In this document: piece after piece, positions 57,913 to 64,000 of the stretch
Numbering within the stretch: position 1 is the stretch's first letter
Layout of the letters: every line of letters starts with the position of its first letter
Source: Pseudomonas chlororaphis
GTDB taxonomy: Bacteria > Pseudomonadota > Gammaproteobacteria > Pseudomonadales > Pseudomonadaceae
Reading direction: 5' to 3'
NCBI GenBank assembly: GCA_001023535.1
Contig: CP011020.1
Span: 2,493,734-2,557,733, forward strand
DNA: 64,000 bases
Program-made: the position numbers and the translations under genes
Notes under the pieces: generated by a model
Told to the model about the DNA's origin: nothing
Databases searched by the model: none
What the model saw: the letters and a program-made list of their open reading frames with translations, nothing else

Positions 57913-58218
57913 ATGAAAACGTTGACTGCCCTCTTTACCGCCGCTGCCCTGACCCTCACCGCCGGCCTGGCACAAGCCGACGTCCGGATCGACCAGATTC
58001 CCCAGTTGGTCAAGGAAGGCAAAATCAAGTCCCTTGAGTCGATGAACGCAGAAGCCCTGAAGTTGCACCCGGGCGCGACCATCACCGACACCGACCTGGA
58101 CAATCACTTCAACGGTTATGAATATGAAGTTGAACTGAAGACCGCTGACGGCAAAGAGTTCGACGTCGACTTCGATGCCACCACTGGCGAAGTTCTGAGC
58201 AACAAGCAAGACACTTGA
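57913..58218 (+). CDS. PepSY-domain secreted protein
   Basis: 101 residues with a signal peptide (MKTLTALFTAAALTLTAGLAQA) and a PepSY domain (LKLHPGATITDTDLDNHFNGYEYEVELKTADGKEFDVDFDATTGEVL). PepSY modules often bind and restrain peptidases or sit beside metal/redox sensors; this one is alone, so its partner is unknown. The ATG has AGGAAAGCAC before it, and a strong terminator follows. Confidence 0.85.
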   Translation: MKTLTALFTAAALTLTAGLAQADVRIDQIPQLVKEGKIKSLESMNAEALKLHPGATITDTDLDNHFNGYEYEVELKTADGKEFDVDFDATTGEVLSNKQDT

Positions 58219-58227
58219 TTGACCTGC

Positions 58228-58269
58228 AAAAAGAGCCGCGCAACTTCCCGTTGCGCGGCTCTTTTTTTT
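58228..58269 (+). terminator. Rho-independent terminator
   Basis: Perfect 16-bp arms beginning AAAAAGAGCCGCGC, loop CTTCCCG, then eight T residues, 10 bases after the PepSY gene stop codon. Confidence 0.95.
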
Positions 58270-58388
58270 GCCTGGATTTAAACCTGTCGGTCCCCTCACA
58301 ACTGTCACAAAACCATCAAGAAAGCTTGCGATGATGCCACTCAAGTGAACCTGTAGCCGCGACAGGCACTTCCCGCCAGCGAGCCTTC

Positions 58389-59411
58389 ATGAATCACAGC
58401 ATCGATCAAAGCCACCGCGATCCGGACCTGTTCGGCCTGCTCTACGGGTTTCGTTTCCGTCCCGGCCAGCGTGGACAGGAAATCGACTCGGCCCAAGCCC
58501 TGCGAAGCCTGCAACACCCCCAGGACGCCGATGAGTTCCTCTGGCTGCACCTGAATCTGGCCCATGCCGCGTGCGAGCGCTGGATGAAAAGTCACCTGGC
58601 CTTGCCACAGGAATTCTTCGAAGCCCTGCATGAAGGCTCGCGCTCGACCCGCATCGAACACGTGGATTCGGCGTTGCTGGCGGTGGTGAACGACGTGGTG
58701 TTCAACCTCAGCAACCTGGTGTCTTCGGACGTCTCCACGTTGTGGGTGTGCGTTCACAGCCGTTTGATCGTCAGCGCCCGCCTGCAACCCCTGCACTCGG
58801 TCGACAAGCTGCGCTCCTCGGTCAAGGCCGGCGAATGCTTTCGCTCACCACTGGAGTTGCTCGTGCACCTGCTGCGCGACCAGGGTGAAGTACTGACCCA
58901 GATCGTGCGCAAGACCAGCCTAGGCGTCGACCAGATCGAAGATCAGTTGCTGTCTTCGCGCCTGTCCACCAATCGCGCCGAGTTGGGCAGCCAGCGCCGG
59001 GTGCTGGTGCGCCTGCAGCGCCTGCTGGCGCTGGAGCCCGGTTCGTTGTTGCGCCTGCTCAACCGCCCGCCGCAATGGTTGCAGAAAGAAGACGTCAAGG
59101 AACTGCGCAAATCCACCGAGGAATTCGCCCTGATCATCAACGACCTGACCGCGCTGGGCGAGCGGATCAAGCTGTTGCAGGAAGAGATCGCCGCCAACCT
59201 CAATGAACAGAGCAACCGTACCCTGTTCACCCTGACGGTGGTCACGGTGCTGGCCTTGCCCATCAACATCATTGCCGGTTTCTTCGGCATGAACGTCGGC
59301 GGCGTGCCATTGGCCACCGATCCCGAAGGTTTCTGGATCCTCGTGGCACTGGTGGCGACCTTCACCCTGATCGCCGGTCGATGGGCGTTTCGCAAGCGAC
59401 GCGACTATTGA
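58389..59411 (+). CDS. zntB: CorA-family divalent cation transporter, ZntB-like
   Basis: 340 residues with the CorA plan: a long cytoplasmic N-terminal part (alpha/beta then helical stalk, VRKTSLGVDQIEDQLLSSRL), two C-terminal membrane helices, and the GMN motif in IAGFFGMNVGGVP between them. The ZntB subgroup moves zinc; ZntB versus Mg-type CorA cannot be separated with certainty from these features, but the compact loop after GMN (GGVPLATDPEGFW) favours ZntB. The stop codon overlaps the end of the small convergent gene on the other strand by seven bases. Confidence 0.85.
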   Translation: MNHSIDQSHRDPDLFGLLYGFRFRPGQRGQEIDSAQALRSLQHPQDADEFLWLHLNLAHAACERWMKSHLALPQEFFEALHEGSRSTRIEHVDSALLAVVNDVVFNLSNLVSSDVSTLWVCVHSRLIVSARLQPLHSVDKLRSSVKAGECFRSPLELLVHLLRDQGEVLTQIVRKTSLGVDQIEDQLLSSRLSTNRAELGSQRRVLVRLQRLLALEPGSLLRLLNRPPQWLQKEDVKELRKSTEEFALIINDLTALGERIKLLQEEIAANLNEQSNRTLFTLTVVTVLALPINIIAGFFGMNVGGVPLATDPEGFWILVALVATFTLIAGRWAFRKRRDY

Positions 59412-59638
59412 GCCGGTGGCGCGGGCGTTGGCTGCTCGATGCGCCTCTTGATGTTCGCCGGGACGCCTTGTTCACGCGCGATCAACTCACCCAGGATGCC
59501 CTGGACGTCGTGCTGGCGTTCCTCGAATGGCTTCATCCGATTGTCGGCGGCCTTTGCAAGCCTGTCGACAAGCTTGCCTTGACCTGTCCAGACAATCCCA
59601 TCTGTCGGTGCAACAGGATTTAAACGTCTTTTTGTCAT
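59405..59638 (-). CDS. Small hypothetical protein
   Basis: 77 residues from the ATG of MTKRRLNPVAPTDGIVWTGQ, which has AGGAG close upstream; a frame 40 codons longer overlaps the small ORF on the other strand and is not preferred. Charged and without signal peptide or membrane helix (DRLAKAADNRMKPFEERQHDVQGILGELIAREQ). It converges on zntB with overlapping stop codons. Small size, so the call is tentative, but the composition is normal for this genome. Confidence 0.55.
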   Translation of the reverse strand: MTKRRLNPVAPTDGIVWTGQGKLVDRLAKAADNRMKPFEERQHDVQGILGELIAREQGVPANIKRRIEQPTPAPPAQ

Positions 59639-59719
59639 TTCTCCTGCTGTATCCTGCCCAGGCTTTTTTAAAAGCGCGGATCTACCAGATCTATCCACAG
59701 ACTTTGCGAGGAGCGCGAT

Positions 59720-59863
59720 ATGCACGAGATCCCTAATCTCCCCTTCCCAAGCCTGCACGACACTGAGCAGACGACCACGCTACAAGCCGGGGGGCCGGCA
59801 GACGCCCAGCAACCCGAACCCAAAGAAGCCACTGAACGCCGCCAGGCCGACAGCCAAGACTGA
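59720..59863 (+). CDS. Very small ORF (47 residues)
   Basis: Begins MHEIPNLPFPSLHD after a strong GCGAGGAGCG ribosome binding site and ends ERRQADSQD. Hydrophilic, with no motif. Good ribosome binding site and normal codon use support expression, but the length makes it uncertain. It overlaps the upstream extension of the small gene on the other strand. Confidence 0.45.
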   Translation: MHEIPNLPFPSLHDTEQTTTLQAGGPADAQQPEPKEATERRQADSQD

Positions 59864-59884
59864 TCCACCGCGTAACCAGACCGT

Positions 59885-59912
59885 GTGGAAAGCGCTAAGA
59901 TGCGCTTTCCAC
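59885..59912. repeat. Inverted repeat (possible terminator stem)
   Basis: Perfect 11-bp arms GTGGAAAGCGC/GCGCTTTCCAC with a six-base loop, after the 47-residue ORF; no T-run, so a terminator is only possible. Confidence 0.5.
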
Positions 59913-59935
59913 ACTGCCTGAATCCGAGCCCTGCG

Positions 59936-60130
59936 ATGACCGATGACACCTCCCCCTTCAGCGAAGCCCAGGCCAGCGTACTGATCGGCACCGCCGAGAA
60001 AATGGTCGAGATCTGGACGCGCTTGTCGCCTGAAAAACAAGCCGCGCTGCTGGCCCGTTTCGGCACCGAGGAAAACGCCCTGGCCGCCCTGGTCACCAGT
60101 CACCTGGTCAGCGAACAAGGCACTGACTGA
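59936..60130 (+). CDS. Small acidic hypothetical protein
   Basis: 64 residues from the ATG of MTDDTSPFSEAQASVLIG, which is favoured over an earlier in-frame ATG that falls in the hairpin. Helical and acidic (TAEKMVEIWTRLSPEKQAALLARFGTEENALAALVTSHLV). No recognised family. It precedes the MFS transporter gene by about 100 bases on the same strand. Confidence 0.55.
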   Translation: MTDDTSPFSEAQASVLIGTAEKMVEIWTRLSPEKQAALLARFGTEENALAALVTSHLVSEQGTD

Positions 60131-60234
60131 ACAAGCCGCCGGGCAAATAGTTTTACTTTTCCGCACCCTGCCCCCACGGTCGCCGTTATCATAAGCAGCC
60201 TATCTATTGTTGCTGCTCCGTGGACCCTTTCCCC

Positions 60235-61434
60235 ATGTCAGATTCTCAGCGCCCCCTGGCGGTCACGCTGCAAGTTGTTTCCATCGTCCTATTCACCTTC
60301 ATTGGTTACCTGAACGTCGGTATCCCGCTCGCCGTGCTGCCCGGGTACGTCCATGGCGAGCTGGGTTTCGGTGCGGTCATTGCCGGGCTGGTGATCAGCG
60401 TCCAGTACCTCGCCACCCTGCTCAGCCGCCCTTACGCGGGCCGGATCATCGATAACCTGGGGAGCAAGCGCGCGGTCATGATCGGCCTGGCCGGTTGCGG
60501 GCTGAGCGGGGTGTTCATGCTGGTGTCGGCCTGGACGCCGAGCCTGCCGATGCTCAGCCTGGCCAGCCTGTTCATCGGCCGCCTGGTGCTGGGCAGCGCC
60601 GAAAGCCTGGTGGGCTCGGGCTCCATCGGCTGGGGGATTGGCCGGGTCGGCGCGGCGAATACCGCCAAGGTCATCTCCTGGAACGGCATTGCCAGCTACG
60701 GTGCGCTGGCGATCGGCGCGCCGCTGGGGGTGTGGCTGGTCAATACGCTGGGACTGTGGAGCATGGGCGTCAGCATTATCCTGCTGGCCTCGTTGGGCCT
60801 GGCATTGGCCTGGCCGAAACTGGCCGCGCCCATCGTCGCCGGTGAACGCCTGCCCTTCATGCACGTGCTGGGTCGCGTCCTGCCCCACGGCTGCGGCCTG
60901 GCCCTGGGCTCCATCGGATTTGGCACCATCGCCACCTTCATCACCCTGTACTACGCCACCCAGCACTGGGAAAACGCCGTGCTCTGCCTGAGCCTGTTCG
61001 GCGCCAGCTTCATCGGTGCGCGGCTGTTGTTCGGCAACCTGATCAACCGCCTCGGTGGCTTTCGCGTGGCGATTGCCTGCCTGTCGGTGGAGGTCCTGGG
61101 GCTGTTGCTGCTATGGCTGGCGCCCGATGCCCACTGGGCGTTGGCGGGGGCGGCGTTGAGCGGTTTCGGTTTTTCCCTGGTGTTCCCGGCGTTGGGCGTG
61201 GAGGCGGTCAACCTGGTGCCGGCGTCCAGTCGCGGCGCGGCGGTGGGTGCCTATTCGTTGTTCATCGACCTGTCACTGGGGATCACCGGTCCCTTGGCCG
61301 GTGCCATTGCCGCAGGCTTTGGCTTCGCGTCGATCTTCCTGTTCGCGGCGCTGGCCGCCTTGGGCGGGTTGGCCCTGAGCGTGTACTTGTACCGGCAAGC
61401 GCCAAGGCAGCGCGAGGCACGGACGCGCAACTAG
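60235..61434 (+). CDS. Major facilitator superfamily transporter
   Basis: 399 residues with 12 predicted membrane helices, from the ATG of [18 protein letters not shown]. Between helices 2 and 3 it has the [16 protein letters not shown] version of the MFS loop, and [19 protein letters not shown] follows. It belongs to the YhhS/YfcJ-like sugar-phosphate or arabinose-efflux type subgroup often annotated as drug or sugar exporters; substrate unknown. Its stop overlaps that of arfB on the other strand by four bases. Confidence 0.88.
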   Translation: MSDSQRPLAVTLQVVSIVLFTFIGYLNVGIPLAVLPGYVHGELGFGAVIAGLVISVQYLATLLSRPYAGRIIDNLGSKRAVMIGLAGCGLSGVFMLVSAWTPSLPMLSLASLFIGRLVLGSAESLVGSGSIGWGIGRVGAANTAKVISWNGIASYGALAIGAPLGVWLVNTLGLWSMGVSIILLASLGLALAWPKLAAPIVAGERLPFMHVLGRVLPHGCGLALGSIGFGTIATFITLYYATQHWENAVLCLSLFGASFIGARLLFGNLINRLGGFRVAIACLSVEVLGLLLLWLAPDAHWALAGAALSGFGFSLVFPALGVEAVNLVPASSRGAAVGAYSLFIDLSLGITGPLAGAIAAGFGFASIFLFAALAALGGLALSVYLYRQAPRQREARTRN

Positions 61435-61844
61435 AAATCCACCTTGCCGCGTCCGGCCTTGATCGAGCCGCGCTTGGTCTTGGATTCCAGCCGACGTTTC
61501 TTCGAGCCCAGCGTCGGTTTGGTGGGACGCCGCTTCTTCTCGACCTTGGTGGCCCCGAGGATCAGTTCGACCAGGCGCTCCAGCGCATCGGCCCGGTTCT
61601 GTTCCTGGGTGCGGTATTGCTGGGCCTTGATGATCAACACACCGTCGCTGGTGATGCGGCTGTCGCGCAGGGCCAGCAACCGTTCCTTGTAGAACTCGGG
61701 CAAGGACGAAGCCGGGATGTCGAAGCGCAGGTGCACGGCGCTGGACACCTTGTTGACGTTCTGCCCCCCGGCGCCCTGGGCGCGGATGGCCGTCAGCTCG
61801 ATCTCGGCGTCGGGAATGTGCACGGTGTTGGAAATCGCCAGCAT
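61431..61844 (-). CDS. arfB: Alternative ribosome-rescue factor ArfB (peptidyl-tRNA hydrolase)
   Basis: 137 residues. The GGQ motif (G26-G27-Q28 in [15 protein letters not shown]) places it in the release-factor-like family, and the basic C-terminal tail ([35 protein letters not shown]) inserts in the ribosomal mRNA channel. It frees stalled ribosomes by hydrolysing peptidyl-tRNA when no stop codon is available. It stands alone and converges with the MFS gene. Confidence 0.94.
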   Translation of the reverse strand: MLAISNTVHIPDAEIELTAIRAQGAGGQNVNKVSSAVHLRFDIPASSLPEFYKERLLALRDSRITSDGVLIIKAQQYRTQEQNRADALERLVELILGATKVEKKRRPTKPTLGSKKRRLESKTKRGSIKAGRGKVDF

Positions 61845-61911
61845 TGGGAAAAGGTCCGGTATTCAGGCCGCCAAGAATACCCCGAATCGCCAGCGCAACA
61901 CCCATCCTGCT

Positions 61912-61999
61912 GTGGCATCGGGCTTGCTGGCGACAGCGCTGTGTCAGTCGACGAAGCATTGAATGTAACGACGCTTTCGCGGGCAAGCCCGCTCCCACA
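61912..61999. repeat. REP palindrome pair (partly degenerate)
   Basis: A worn left unit (GGCATCGGGCTTGCTGGCGA) and an intact right unit (GCGGGCAAGCCCGCTCCCAC) around a TGTCAG...hairpin region, between arfB and aroP. Confidence 0.75.
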
Positions 62000-62015
62000 A
62001 AGGATCGCGTGAGCC

Positions 62016-62050
62016 AGAAAAACCAGACCCGGCACGCGGCCGGGTCTGGT
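62016..62050 (-). terminator. Rho-independent terminator of aroP
   Basis: Stem ACCAGACCCGGC/GCCGGGTCTGGT with a five-base loop; on the minus strand it is followed by TTTTTC, 15 bases past the aroP stop codon. Confidence 0.9.
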
Positions 62051-62064
62051 GTGTTTCGGGGCGC

Positions 62065-63480
62065 CTACTTGGCCGCTGCCACAGCCAGTTCCTGACGGGC
62101 ACTGCGCTTGTTCTTGATCACGTAGCACACCCCCATGAACGCCAGCCACACCGGAATCGCGTACACCGAGACCTGGATGCCGGGGATCAGCAACATCACG
62201 CCAAGGATGAACACCACGAACGCCAGGCAGATGTAGTTGCCGTAGGGATACCACAGCGCCTTGAACAGCGGCACCTGGCCGGTCTGGTTCATGTGCTGGC
62301 GAAACTTGAAGTGTGAGTAGCTGATCATCGCCCAGTTGATCACCAGGGTCGCGACCACCAGCGACATCAGCAGCTCCAGCGCGTGTTGCGGGATCAGGTA
62401 GTTCAACAGCACCGCCACCAGCGTGATCGCCGCCGACGCCAGGATCGAGCGCACCGGCACGCCGCGCTTGTCGATCTTGGCCAGGGCCCGTGGAGCATCG
62501 CCCTGCTCGGCCATGCCCAGCAGCATGCGGCTGTTGCAGTAGGTGCCGCTGTTGTACACCGACAGCGCAGCGGTCAGGACCACGAAGTTGAGGATGTGCG
62601 CCGCCGTGTTGCTGCCCAGCATCGAGAACACCTGCACGAACGGGCTGCCGCTGTAGGCGTCGCCGGAAGCGTTGAGGGTGCTCAGCAGGCTGTCCCAAGG
62701 CGTCAGGGACAACAGCACCACCAGGGCGCCGATGTAGAAAATCAGGATCCGGTAGATCACCTGGTTGATGGCCTTGGGGATCACGGTTTTCGGCTTGTCG
62801 GCCTCGGCGGCGGTGAAGCCGAGCATTTCCAGGCCACCGAAGGAGAACATGATGATTGCCATGGCCATCACCAGGCCGCTGACGCCGTTGGGGAAGAACC
62901 CGCCGTGCGACCACAGGTTGGTCACCGACGCTTGCGGCCCACCATGGCCGCTGACCAGCAGATAGCTGCCCAGGGCAATCATGCCGACAATCGCCACCAC
63001 CTTGATGATGGCGAACCAGAACTCGGCCTCGCCGAACACCTTGACGTTGGCCAGGTTGATGGCGTTGATCAGGATGAAGAACGCGGCCGCCGAAGCCCAG
63101 GTCGGAATGTCCGGCGCCCAGTAGTGGATGTACTTGCCCACCGCGGTCAGCTCGGACATGCCCACCAGGATGTAGAGGATCCAGCAGTTCCAACCCGACA
63201 GGAAGCCGGCGAAACCGCCCCAATACTTGTGGGCAAAGTGACTGAAGGAACCGGCCACCGGCTCTTCGACGATCATTTCGCCCAACTGGCGCATGATCAT
63301 GAAGGCGATGAAGCCGCAGATGGCGTAGCCGAGGATCATCGACGGACCGGCCGACTTCAGCACCCCGGCCGAACCCAGGAACAGACCGGTACCGATGGCG
63401 CCGCCGAGGGCGATCAATTGGATATGGCGATTTTTCAGGCCGCGTTTCAGCTCGCCTGAATGCGAGTTTTGTCCACTCAT
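62065..63480 (-). CDS. aroP: Aromatic amino acid permease
   Basis: 471 residues from the ATG of MSGQNSHSGELKRGLKNRHIQLIALGG; six further codons are in frame upstream. Twelve membrane helices and the amino acid/polyamine/organocation signature are clear, including GGAIGTGLFLGSA, EEPVAGSFSHFAHKYWGGFAG and SFGGLEMLGFTAAEADKPKTVIPKA, which follow AroP of E. coli nearly residue for residue. It imports phenylalanine, tyrosine and tryptophan with protons. No adjacent catabolic genes are in the window. Confidence 0.88.
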   Translation of the reverse strand: MSGQNSHSGELKRGLKNRHIQLIALGGAIGTGLFLGSAGVLKSAGPSMILGYAICGFIAFMIMRQLGEMIVEEPVAGSFSHFAHKYWGGFAGFLSGWNCWILYILVGMSELTAVGKYIHYWAPDIPTWASAAAFFILINAINLANVKVFGEAEFWFAIIKVVAIVGMIALGSYLLVSGHGGPQASVTNLWSHGGFFPNGVSGLVMAMAIIMFSFGGLEMLGFTAAEADKPKTVIPKAINQVIYRILIFYIGALVVLLSLTPWDSLLSTLNASGDAYSGSPFVQVFSMLGSNTAAHILNFVVLTAALSVYNSGTYCNSRMLLGMAEQGDAPRALAKIDKRGVPVRSILASAAITLVAVLLNYLIPQHALELLMSLVVATLVINWAMISYSHFKFRQHMNQTGQVPLFKALWYPYGNYICLAFVVFILGVMLLIPGIQVSVYAIPVWLAFMGVCYVIKNKRSARQELAVAAAK

Positions 63481-64000
63481 GAAAAGGGTCTCACGCAAGG
63501 TTTGATGATGTTCGTAGGACGTTGCCGCTCAAATGGATTTCAAGCAGCGCCCATCAAACCCCAGCGCAGGCACCAGGAATTCAGCGTATTTACAACGGTC
63601 ATGCGTCACCTGTTTGTTTTTATCTGTGACGAAATCGAACCCGACACGCTTGTGACGTGGCGGAATGAGCAAGGCGGATAACCTTGAAGGTGCGTGGGTA
63701 CGCGAAGGGTCACAGTAAAACGCGGCGCATTGTACACCGCCGACCTTTTGCCGCCAGACACCCTCACAAGGCATGGCACGCATCTGACCCTGCCCCAGGA
63801 GCGGAAACAAGGCGCCCCATTCCCTGGAAAACTCCGTTTGAAGGGCTTGATGGAAGCTTTTTCTTACATTCGTCGGTACAGGTGTTTGGGATCGACGCGG
63901 CACTGGCTTTTCGTCAGCTTTTCTTTACAAGGCGTAACGCATTTTTTCCATGTAGGAAATTTCTGTCATCCGTCTGGAAATTGACGGTAGGAAGCTAGCT
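63481..64000. other. Intergenic region upstream of aroP to the window edge
   Basis: 520 bases, moderately AT-rich toward the end. It contains the aroP promoter, but I found no convincing TyrR/PhhR box (TGTAAA-N6-TTTACA), REP, or ORF with gene-like composition. Confidence 0.5.

Noticed and set aside
63540..64000. Open frames at the right edge of the window
   Set aside because: None has a ribosome binding site or gene-like composition and they overlap in opposite directions.

Overview
The window is a chromosomal stretch of a Pseudomonas of the fluorescens lineage. The evidence is gene content and order: alaS-lysC-csrA(rsmA) followed by tRNA-Ser and tRNA-Arg genes, the aru/ast arginine succinyltransferase operon beside aot transport genes and the pseudomonad-type argR, amrZ, and many copies of the pseudomonad REP palindromes in intergenic gaps. 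GC content is high throughout except in the immunity-gene block (about 4.3-6.0 kb) and around the hip genes (about 49.0-49.2 kb), which are visibly more AT-rich.

Layout. 1-3.0 kb: the start of a glutamine-synthetase-family gene (cut by the window edge) and a translationally coupled response regulator/soluble histidine kinase pair. 3.3-18.4 kb: a contact-dependent inhibition (two-partner secretion) locus on the minus strand, read cdiB - HlyC-type acyltransferase - cdiA - immunity - three further candidate immunity genes, next to tRNA-Arg(CCT). The CdiA tip looks like a PoNe-type DNase and its immediate neighbour is a DUF1910/DUF1911 (PoNi) immunity protein; a second PoNi copy with a diverged N-terminus closes the cluster. 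19.3-28.0 kb: housekeeping (amrZ, mgtE, four tRNAs in all counting the Arg(CCT) gene, csrA, lysC, alaS, threonine aldolase). 28.2-29.0 kb: FMN riboswitch and a second-type lumazine synthase. 29.3-41.9 kb: arginine catabolism (aruC, aruF, aruG, astD, astB, a small His-rich protein, astE), the regulator argR and the arginine/ornithine ABC transporter aotJQMP, with ArgR-like operator sequences upstream of aruC and aotJ. 42.5-46.9 kb: acsA, a small DUF2790 protein and nrdB.

46.9-51.4 kb is a small accessory islet: a truncated antitoxin-like ORF, a toxin-first hipA-hipB operon, a divergent gene for an unrecognised protein with a zinc-ribbon-like N-terminus, and an unrecognised two-gene unit (DUF6933-like plus a 116-residue protein). 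Two copies of an 18-bp palindrome bracket the hipA/unknown-gene intergenic promoter region exactly 84 bp apart. 51.5-63.5 kb: an XRE regulator, a metallo-hydrolase divergent from a TetR regulator with a 24-bp operator palindrome, a DUF1003 membrane protein, a LysR regulator divergent from a class-I glutamine amidotransferase, GlpQ, a PepSY protein, a ZntB/CorA transporter, several small ORFs, an MFS transporter, arfB and aroP.

The best candidates for something new are (i) the four-gene immunity bank behind CdiA, in which one PoNi copy appears to have been homogenised over its C-terminal two thirds while its N-terminus was diversified, together with an acyltransferase built into the CDI operon, and (ii) the hipAB-centred islet with paired operators that may co-control an uncharacterised zinc-ribbon protein.
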